A DNA stretch of 64,000 bases, from the NCBI GenBank assembly GCA_025024175.1, contig QCXZ01000064.1, positions 7,192,001 through 7,256,000 of the forward strand, in the 5' to 3' direction. Numbering within the stretch: the stretch's first letter is position 1; each line of letters begins with the position of its first letter. The DNA comes from Rhyzopertha dominica. Lineage: Eukaryota > Arthropoda > Insecta > Coleoptera > Bostrichidae. Made by a program: the position numbers and the translations under genes. This document shows, piece after piece, positions 55,901 to 64,000 of this stretch. A model generated the notes under the pieces. It had not been told where the DNA came from. It was given only the letters and a program-made list of their open reading frames with translations, and did no database searches.

Positions 55901-58900
55901 ATACCCAATTGTAAATACACAGCCTTACAATGGGTTGCTTCATTTTCACAACACAATTACCGGGATTTGAATAACGACACAATTATTATTGGTACAGAGA
56001 ATACAANACAATTACAGCCTTTTTACCTTGTGGTAGACATACGGGAACATCATTNGCATTGCTTTCCGNAGATAATCTTTTTCTTTGCTTCTGGGACAAT
56101 TTGGTAACTTTTCCTTTAAAATCTATAGCTTTACTCTCTACCTTGGTAGACTTGGAAANAGAATGATTTGGTGGACTTCCCAACACGGGGAAATCTTCAT
56201 CACCAGACAATGAGAGCTTGACGAAGTCAGTCAATACTGTTTCATTCTGAACTTGTTTAAAAGCTGAATTAATTGCCTGTATTCTAATAGGAGGAGAGGC
56301 AACTTGCACCTCTACAAGAACAGGTGGTTCAAGTTCTGGCACAGATTCATTCTTTACGTCAACTTCCATTTCAGGTGCCTTGGAAGACAGACTATTCTTA
56401 TGAGTTCGTGACTTCCGCTTCGAAGCACTTTTCGCAATCGGTTTGTTTTCTTTTTCAATTTCGTGATTCAAAGAAGGAAATCGGCTCCTACAACTCAAGA
56501 CATCTTCGTCGCTTGGTGCTGTAGAAAAGGGTGTTATTACCCTTTGCTGCATGATGGGGTTCCACGTGAAATAATACTCGGTGATCTCATTCAAAATATT
56601 TTCATCCACAGGTTCAAGGCAATGGGATTCTAATAAGGCTGCTAAATTTAAGCAAACGAACTCCATGCAACAATTACTCAGTTGCTTTGCACCGTATGCA
56701 TTTGAAAATGTCAACATTTGAGTTATGTTTTTCAAGCTTATCACAGTACTTAAGATGTATTCACAATATCCTTTTAATCTTGTTATGAAAAACTCATCCG
56801 CCAATATTAAGAGACTGCAAATATGATCGACATCTTCAGTTTCCATGGTCAATTCATCGGTATACAAGTATTCCAAGAGGTGTTCCACCACAGTATATGG
56901 GTAAGGAAGTGATATTTCATGCATAGAAGTAGTCTGCAAGAAAAAGAAAGCGAATCAGATGAAGATGTTTCTATATCCAACATAAGCCGCAATTTTCAGT
57001 ATGTTGAACCAACTCATACCTAGACGTTTTGACAATAAAACATAATATTTATTACATGAAAAAACTCAAAAACTTACATCTAATTATCCTAATTCTTTTT
57101 ATATGCAACTTATAGTTCTAAGTAGTAACTGATAATTTAACTTGTGTTTATTTTGTTTAATATAGATTACAAACCACTGTTATGGCTTAAAAACAACAGT
57201 TTTTCAAATTGTTTCAAAATTAGACCACTAAACATTCGCGGGGCAGATGAGAGTAATATCTTTTGAATATCTTAAATACTGCAGAATAGTTTTTTACAGA
57301 TACTAATTTTACTTCCACATCCAACGGATGGGAAGTATTGTATAGCAAAAAAAATTTTCAAAAATGATTTATTTGCTCATTTGCTTTAAAATGGTCAAAA
57401 ACGCAAAAAAAACAAATTTTTTGTCTGTGTGTCTGTGGTTTTGTTGTGGACATGATAACTTTCGAAAGACTTAATATATGAACTTGAAATTTGGCAAACA
57501 TATAAATCTCAACTACCCAAAGCGACCTATTGTTTGTGGGGTAAATAGGGTATCAGGAAGGGGACGAAATTGGGGGTAACTACCCTTTTTACAAATTTTT
57601 ATTTTTTTATTTTTTTTTCGTTTTAGTATGTGATTAGTAGTATAACTGCGAGTATTATTCGTTCTTATAAATTTTCGGTACAGCAAACTGTTAAGAAGAT
57701 ATTAGCAAAAAAGCGTCACTTAAAGAAAACGGTTTTTCCTAAATATCTCCGAATATATTTAATATATTCAAAAAATGAAAATTCCATCAGATAGGAAATA
57801 AAATTTCTCACAAAAAGTGTCTTAGAAAATTTATCCAAAATTTTGACATTTTCGAAATAGTCCCAAAAAACCTATTTTGGACCCTGCTCATACGATTTTT
57901 TTTTTAATTTTGGTATTATATAGAAAATCAAATTTCTGATCAGAAAGTAATCTTGTAATTTTTTTGTTAAGTTAATTTATCGAGTTATTTGGAAAAAAAC
58001 GATTTTAAAAATTTATATATTTTTACTAATATCACAAGGACTGTTTGTCTTAGAAAAAATGTGTAGAGAGAAAAAATGCTCAAAACCTTATTACCAATCG
58101 TACAGTACATATAAAAAATGAAAACGTAAATGTCATTTGACAATTGGATGTGGAAGTTTTGATTCAATTTGCAGCTTTTTTTTATTTTCAGATAAGCTAA
58201 AAATTGTATACGTGAAGCATTTTTACTGATATCATATAGATCTGGAATATTCATACAATAAAAATTTGAAAACATATTTCAAAGGGTCGATCACAAGGAC
58301 TTTGGTTACTATAACTTGAAGGCAATAATAATATGACATAAATTTCCTTTATCTTTGCCAAAATGTGTAAATTTAAGTTTAAACTGTGGTAAGGAACAAG
58401 TTGCCTAAATGCATCCGTCTTCTGAATAACTAATTGAAATCTAAAATATGTGAACAGCATTTATAATTGTTTAACTGAATTCCACAGTGGGGCACAAAAT
58501 TTAAAATTGTAATTTTGTTGGTCAGTACCTTTCAATGGCGTATCTAGAAATCTTGTTTGGGAGAGGTAATAATTTAGCTGATTTAAGTTTAGTTGCTCTG
58601 ATTGCACTGCAAATCGAACCCAAGTGTTTTTTTTTTTAAGTGAGGATAGTTGAAACAGTCAAAATGTGAATTCCATCTTGTAGGGTACGGTACATTTAAT
58701 TTCTTAACGGAAACCGTTCTACTTTTTCAGAAGCTTTTGTCAATCTACTGACACTAATCCAAATAAATGAAGTTTTGCTAGAGCACTGTAATGAATTTTA
58801 TATAAAATAGTTTTGCTTGTGGAAAACGCTCTTTTCAATATCTACCTTCCTACTGGTTTGCAATCGAATTTAAGCTTTCCACAGATGGAATTATTAAAAA

Positions 58901-61900
58901 TAGTTCTGTGGAATGTAATTGTAATTGCAACAAAATTCAAAAACAAATAATTACTGCTTCAATGACAAGGAAAGTAATTCAATTAGTTTTTCCATTATTA
59001 ATTAATTACTTAACAACACTGTATGTACGATGAACTCACATAGCGAGGGTAGTTTTACAATATTTGGTAGAAATGGAATTGCCTATTCTACAGTGACCCA
59101 CAAGAAGTGCAGACTTACATCCAATTGAGCTGTTATGGGACTACATAGGAAAGGGCCTACAAAGGCAACGGCAGGTCTTTCAGACTCCTGAAGAATTGTA
59201 CTGGTTGGGCTTCTTAACGAGTGGGGAAATATGCCTCAAAATTATATCCTTGAGCTTGTGGAAAGTATGCTCGGGTGAATAGTGGCTGTTATAAAGGCCA
59301 GAAGTGAAATACACGGTACTAATTTGATTTTGTTAATTATAACTGAGTTGAAGAATAAATATTTCTTTTTAAATTATTGTTATTTTATTATTAACGCTTT
59401 TTACTTTGATTGTTGTAAGTCTTCTTTTAACTGGATAAACCTTTGATATGGGTTTTTTATATCTCTGTAAAACCCATGGGTAACGACTGTTTGTGCGTGG
59501 AGAAATTAGTGAAACTGTTTCATTGGAACCAAGAAGTCTGTTACAAATCCAAACAATATATCACTCGTTTTACAAATAAATATGCTTACCTGAGCCCACC
59601 TAACAGAAAACAAATTGCCGAAATACTCCATTCTGGCTACAAGTACACACTTATGTGCCATGAGTTCTTTTCCATTTTTTGTTTTTATCCTCACATCATA
59701 ATACTCCTGGTATGAATTTCTATCAAACTTTGGCACTTGCCTCAAAAGGGGTTTATCATTTTTACGCTTAATAATGTCACCATGGAAAGAAAAGTTCTCT
59801 AAAAGTTTGTGCAACACAGTAACACCATATCTCTTTGCAATATCTTGTAACATTCTAACAGGATCCTTGGCTTTAGTCTGTTCCTTCTTAAGGGGTTCAT
59901 TCTTAAGAAATCTTTCAAGAGTCTTCGTCACTTTTCCTGGTTTAAGAAGGTCACAATCTCCGGTATAAATGAAGAACAGTAACTGCTCAAATATCTCAGG
60001 TTCAACATCATTAATTTCCATTATGTTGTCCCCTTCTGGTAATATTCGGTTTGATAATTTGTCACTGTGAAAAGCAATGATGTACCTATGTGCCGCGAAG
60101 AACTTATGCTTTACTTTGTAGATTATGTCAGTTATTTGGTCCAACTCATCAGCCTCTTGTAAAAATTTCGAGATATCGTCCTTGAAAGTTGAGGGTGGAA
60201 TTTCTGGGATGTTTGTTAAATTGAAACGAGGATTCACCTTTAAAAAAATTACCAAAATAATATCTGCAAAAAAACAGTATTTAAATCCAACATACTTGTA
60301 TTACGGCGAAATTTCCTGCTTTTAAATCGCTATCTATCCAGATTGCCCTGTGTATGCGAGATATTTTATTAACTTTCACCATTCTACAGTCGTCCTTTTC
60401 CAAAAATTTGTGAAATGCACTTTTCTGTGTATTTTGAGCATTTTCTAAAGCCTTTTTCTTTCTCTCTTTCACCTTTCCCTCAAAAACTTCGCCTTCGGTC
60501 GTGGAAAGCAACATTCCGTTTGTGTTTAAAACCACCTGGCGCACTTTGATTACTCTGTTTAGAGAGAAAATACATCTAGAGAGCTGTGGGTCACTTTCTT
60601 GCCATACCAGAAGGTTTCCAACATCAGTGAGGGCACATACTTCCAATTGGTGACTGTCGTTTACCAACGTATTATCTACAGAAGCATCTAGTTTGCCACC
60701 AATAATACTGAGTGCTATTACATTGGTATGCCTAAAACATTTATAGAAATATAGTCTTCGATAGATGATAAGCACTCACTCAAATATTAAATTTAGAAGT
60801 CACTTGGTGCAAAATATAATGCTTTTTTTCTATTTAATAAACAATTTTTTGATAGGAACAAAACAAGAAAAGTATAAAATTTTCTGTGTTTTTTAGCCAT
60901 GACGCAGTTTCCATAGGTCTTTGGACTTCACAAACTTCATTTTTACAAGTATTATTGGTCTCAATATAAAATGAAACTGTTCATATTGTCCAACTTGAGT
61001 TAATAATTTTAATTTTTTTNTCATGTAATGTGTGCAACATGGTTCATACTAAGGGAAAATTTTGGAAAATAATGTGTTTAATGATAACGTTATGAAATAA
61101 GATCAGGTCAGCTAGTAATCTAGGTCAAATAAAACTAGCAATTTAGATCATAGCATGGCTGAATGTTATCAATACTCTCTTAATCTAGTGACTCTAATTA
61201 TAGGCTATGAGAGCATACCGCTTTCAGCGCCTCGCAGCGGGTAACTCACACATTTCTGGTGGGTAATCCGTAATCCTAACCTACAGCTTGCTGTCAAAAC
61301 GCGCTTTAATCACAGAAAATGTATACAGTGACATATTTTGGGTTACAAAGCATAAAGTTTGATCACTGTACTGACGGGATGTATAAAAAACTAAACAGTA
61401 ATATTGGTAATTATACAGACACCATACCTTCGTCAAATAAAGTCAAATTTTGCACTCCTAGAACACAGACTTCCAGAACATGAATTTCCATTTCTTGGGG
61501 TCACATCTTATTTTTGAAATGTAAGGGTTTAAGTATCTAGTGTTTTAATTTCCAATTATTTTATACACACTGTGTTTCTCCCTGTAGGTACTGCATAGTG
61601 TCACATGCTTCTTTAATGGTTCCTTTACGTCCGGTCGTGCTACACGAGTGTTTTCAAACCACGCAAAAAAAACACGGCCTAAACACCAAAATCTGTTTGA
61701 AATCACACTCGCGAGTCGCGACACAACTCCGCAAATGGAACAACATGGTGCGTCGTAACACAGGTCCACATTTAAAAACTCATTTTTCAAAAGCCAGACG
61801 CAACCGCAGGAAATTGATTTCAGATTCATCTTCAGAAGGCAGTGTTTTAGNTGTGTGCGAAACTCGGAGATGGTCCNGTATTCTGCACAATTAGCGCAAT

Positions 61901-62870
61901 ATTAAGTAGAATNCCTTNCTCATTTTCTCTCTTGATGCTATTAACTCACAATTTGCAACATTCTTCTTCATGAGGTTTGTATGGAAAGCAGTAAAATTAA
62001 CCGATTTGTCTGTGTTTGCATAACTGTTACAAGCCACAACACAGTAATTTTGTTTATTTACATGCAAAGAGCATACATATTTTCAGCACTCATGTTGATT
62101 ACTATCAAAGAATACATCTACTGGTGTAATTCTTTAATCACTAGACAGGTTTATAAATAAGAGAATTAGTTAAGTTAAGCTACAGTAATTTTATCATACA
62201 CCATACAGCTGACAGCAACTGACAGCTAATGTGAATTGTTTACCCACCAAAAATACCAAGTTTCACAGATGGTGGCGCCACTTGAAAATTCGCTCATTGC
62301 CAATACCCCTGTCACAAACTACTACAAGTAAACACATTTACCTAATATAATTATTTTGCACTTACTTGGTTGCAATTTTACGGCACTGGTACTCATGCAG
62401 AAGATAAATATCTCCCTTTGAGGTACAAAATGTACTAGCCCCAATACCAGAAGCCACTGCTACAATTTTTGCTTCGTTGCTTATTAAACTGGGGATTTTT
62501 TTTGGTGTTATAATATATTTCTGTCCATTTGCTGCGTGTCCCAATTGACCACTGTGTAAACCCCACGAGTATATTTCCCTGTCTCCCCAAGCAATGGTGT
62601 GGTATTTTACGGCACATATACCTACGATAGGATGTGGAAGCAAAGTCAGTGGTCTTGGAATGACCACCTGTGGTGGAGGGGGAGTAATTCCAAGAACTCT
62701 GTGTGTGTTAAGGCCACAAGTCCATATCTGAAATAAAACACTGTACTTAATGAATGAAAAAAAGATTGAATGAATAGTTTTTCATCATAAAAATTTTTTA
62801 AGACATACTTCGTTTCCGGACAAACATTTTAGAAGGAAATGCTCACGCTCGTTATCGACCATATGGTGCT
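52907..62870 (-). CDS. IBTK: Inhibitor of Bruton tyrosine kinase homologue (IBTK), 3' seven exons
   Basis: Minus-strand exons: 62870-62809 (weak acceptor), 62727-62366, 60731-60296, 60237-59590, 56933-56027, 53247-53090, 53035-52907. Phases join throughout to about 899 residues; the ankyrin-repeat start and first RCC1 repeats lie beyond the right edge. IBTK proteins bind BTK in vertebrates and act as CUL3 substrate adaptors. RCC1-type repeats are visible: EIWTCGLNTHRVLGI, REIYSWGLHSGQLGHA, GDIYLLHEYQCRKIATK. The first BTB domain contains ITDIIYKVKHKFFAAHRYII; the second YYDVRIKTKNGKELMAHKCV and YTVVEHLLEYLYTDEL. The tail has the family phrase KLSQKQRKRLS. The last two exons give NPWKICTDPPLPM, then KPLLYTQKEDKAIEDLHKFY, IILIERV and a final PVWVQKNK, matching the conserved IBTK C-terminus. 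Four n bases fall in exon 56933-56027 or near its end. Confidence 0.92.
54030..54190 (+). repeat. Dispersed repeat, direct copy of 33960-34150
   Basis: Same block order as at 33960-34150 (CAGATTATTTT, AGTTATTGCTCCAC, TAGCTTACA, GAAAATGTC, CTTTTGAATAAGAC). It lies in the 2.8-kb IBTK intron. Confidence 0.55.
54797..55736 (+). mobile_element. Inverted-repeat element carrying a THAP-like exon
   Basis: The left end CGTGACGTCAAGTGTCATGT and the complement of the right end ACAAGACACCTGACGTCACG are inverted copies over about 24 bp with two or three differences. Between them lies a THAP-like coding fragment on the plus strand. P-element-type transposases begin with a THAP domain, so a P-like or other THAP-bearing DNA transposon with its catalytic part deleted is plausible. 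It sits in an IBTK intron, antisense to IBTK. Confidence 0.5.
54955..55144 (+). pseudogene. THAP-like zinc-finger exon fragment
   Basis: Starts MYGKQKCCFVHRYKSTLVSI and includes KIFVTVPREYKRMKKLFKAP, then KSQSLFFCYEDHLNSS. The layout (Cys pair, VP-R---K-LFKA-R-D-P, FF-C-EDH) follows insect THAP domains. The distal ligand pair reads C-YED-H where C-x2-H is usual, so a ligand may have been lost (Cys to Tyr). The frame ends at a perfect donor (TCCT then GTAAGT at 55145), so more exons may once have followed; none is recognised. Confidence 0.5.
57311..58157. repeat. Non-coding DNA element with ACTTCCACATCCAA inverted ends
   Basis: ACTTCCACATCCAA at 57311-57324 is exactly complemented by TTGGATGTGGAAGT at 58144-58157. 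The 847-bp interior is AT-rich with T tracts and no coding frame. Located in the IBTK intron between 56933 and 59590. Confidence 0.6.
58900..59021 (-). repeat. hAT-like MITE end, CAGTGTTG family
   Basis: On the minus strand it begins CAGTGTTGTTAAGTAATTAA and continues CTAATTGAATTACTTTCC, GAAGCAGTAATTA, matching the copy at 19583-19690. Confidence 0.55.
59040..59325 (+). pseudogene. Tc1-like transposase C-terminal fragment
   Basis: Reads PIELLWDYIGKGLQRQRQVF then QTPEELYWL, and after a one-base shift LLNEWGNMPQNYILELVESM, a stop, and IVAVIKARSEIHG. This matches the C-terminus of Tc1-like transposases (DLNPIE.LWD...R.......L...L..EW..IPQ..I..LV.SM..R..AVI.ARGG.T), including the third catalytic residue in PIE. 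Upstream blocks are lost. It lies in the IBTK intron. Confidence 0.7.
61560..61900. other. Unexplained GC-richer block inside an IBTK intron
   Basis: Long overlapping frames are open on both strands (minus 61829-61545, plus 61598-61894). The minus frame is cysteine-rich at its start (DLCYDAPCCSICGVVSR); the plus frame is rich in basic residues and serines. Neither matches a family I know. Two n bases fall inside and two more just to the right (61913, 61918), so the consensus is poor here. Confidence 0.3.
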
Positions 62871-62873
62871 CTG

Positions 62874-63815
62874 TCATATATCAGGTTTGATGATATTTTA
62901 CTTGCATTCTTTACGTCTTTTCTTAATAACCGAAAATACTGTGTTGTTTAAAATATGAATACTTCTGATGTTGTCAAAATTACCTCTGGAGTGCCACAAC
63001 GAGCTATTCTGGGGGCATTACATTTTCTAATTTATATTTTATATCATGCATCAATATACTTACTATTCAAATTTGCAGTTATGCTGAAGACAGTCAACTT
63101 TATTATGCTTTCAATCCAAATAAAGTTGATCAACCTGATAAAAGTTTAAACTTGGATTTATAAATGATTGTTAAATAAGCTTTCGATCATAATCTATCCC
63201 TGAATGTTAGTAAGTGTTCTGCAATTGTATTTAGTAAACAGAAAGATAAATCTAGATTACAAACAAAATTAAATCTATATATAGATGATATTAAAATACA
63301 TGGATTATCTATAGATGTAGATCTCTGTTTCAAAGAACATGTAAACCTGCTCCTTAAAAAAACATTTGTATCTTTAAAATTACTGTAACAAAATTTTTCT
63401 GTATTAAACTTCAAAACTAGAAAAAATTGTGTCAATCTCTAGTTCTTTCTAACGTTAATTATGGATTAGTGGTTCTCTTTCCATGTTTAGATGTTATAAA
63501 CAGTGCCAGAGTTCAATAAATTCAAAGCAACTGTGTTAGGTTTATTTTCCATCTTCAAAGGTTTGGTTGCGTGTTTTGAAATTTTTAGAAAACCAATGTA
63601 AATAAGATAATATTATTTCCTATAATTCTTTTCATCCTTACTAACATAAATTAGCTGTCTTTCATTCTTTATTTAACAGAATTTTTAAAATACCTATTAT
63701 ATTTACAAATTGCTTATAACAATAATTTTCCAAATTATTTAATAGAAAGATTATATCTTAAGTATTTAACAAATTTTTTACTCCATACTATTGTTTCAGA
63801 ACAAAAAGAAAAGAA
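62874..63815 (+). mobile_element. LINE (CR1/jockey-like) reverse-transcriptase relic
   Basis: Plus strand: FDDILLAFFTSFLNNRKYCV, VVKITSGVPQRAILGALHFL (the SGVPQGSILGP motif with changes), then in a shifted frame AEDSQLYYAFNPNKVDQPDK, LNVSKCSAIVFSKQKDKSRL, and later LVVLFPCLDVINSARVQ with SNCVRFIFHLQRFG. These are successive blocks of the palm, thumb and C-terminal region of non-LTR retrotransposons. Many stops and frameshifts show it is dead. The relic starts immediately 5' of the IBTK exon at 62870. Confidence 0.75.
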
Positions 63816-63933
63816 TTGGCATTCATTTCAGTTTACTGGTCTAGTTTTAATACATATTTTCAAATTATTTCTATCTCACGGAATATTTCTTTTTTCACTG
63901 TAGGATCTCAGTTGGTCTACAACATAAGCAAAT

Positions 63934-64000
63934 TCAACCGTTAAATCTTTCTGGTGTTTACAGATTTACTTGCAAGGATTGTACTGCAATTTATGTGGGA
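63934..64000 (+). pseudogene. Penelope-like GIY-YIG endonuclease, cut by the window edge
   Basis: QPLNLSGVYRFTCKDCTAIY, followed by VG, reads into the right edge. GVY...C..C.A.YVG is the start of the GIY-YIG core with the Penelope-type CxxC insert. Whether the copy is intact beyond the window is unknown. Confidence 0.6.

Noticed and set aside
1..64000. tRNA genes, CRISPR arrays, bacterial-type operons or riboswitches
   Set aside because: No A/B-box tRNA pattern with a cloverleaf, no spaced repeat array and no prokaryotic gene layout were seen; spliceosomal introns show a eukaryotic nuclear genome.

Overview
The window is AT-rich nuclear DNA from an insect; a beetle is plausible from the gene content and the transposon load, but that is inference. 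Genes are split by short and long introns with canonical GT/AG ends, lie far apart, and are embedded in relics of DNA transposons, Penelope-like elements (PLEs), LINEs and MITEs. Scattered single n bases mark unresolved positions. All exon boundaries below were read by eye from splice motifs, reading phase and family knowledge.

Layout. 1-11300: transposon-rich stretch (hAT relic, two mariner relics, a Tc1/mariner-superfamily element with long terminal inverted repeats) with one GC-rich promoter-like island and a short first coding exon on the minus strand. 11306-17764 (+): TRMT1, tRNA guanine-26 dimethyltransferase, 7 exons. 21630-22373 (-): thymidylate kinase, 2 exons. 26015-29413: two long-inverted-repeat DNA transposons. 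30493-32459 (+): caspase-activated DNase (CAD/DFF40, fly Drep4 type), 2 coding exons. 37012-39090 (-): endonuclease III homologue NTHL1, 4 exons, head to head with 39674-51904 (+): Smoothened, 9 exons. Smoothened introns hold an intact intronless NOP16 gene on the opposite strand, a Penelope-like element with hammerhead-ribozyme-like repeats, a LINE tail and a Tc1-like element. 52907-62870 (-): inhibitor of Bruton tyrosine kinase (IBTK), whose N-terminal exons lie beyond the right edge and whose 3' end converges on Smoothened. The right edge holds a LINE reverse-transcriptase relic and the start of another Penelope GIY-YIG domain.

The genes are unrelated housekeeping and signalling functions, not an operon or cluster: tRNA modification (TRMT1), dTTP synthesis (thymidylate kinase), apoptotic DNA cleavage (CAD), base excision repair (NTHL1), Hedgehog signalling (Smoothened), ribosome biogenesis (NOP16) and a BTB/RCC1 protein (IBTK).

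No new multi-gene system was found. The most unusual points are: hammerhead-ribozyme-like motifs at several separate Penelope-type remnants; a NOP16 gene nested antisense in smoothened; recovery of the IBTK C-terminus across a 2.8-kb intron from what looks like a separate small gene; a THAP-domain fragment inside an inverted-repeat element; a cluster of RFX X-box-like palindromes in smoothened intron 1; and several mariner copies whose internal deletions remove catalytic residues.
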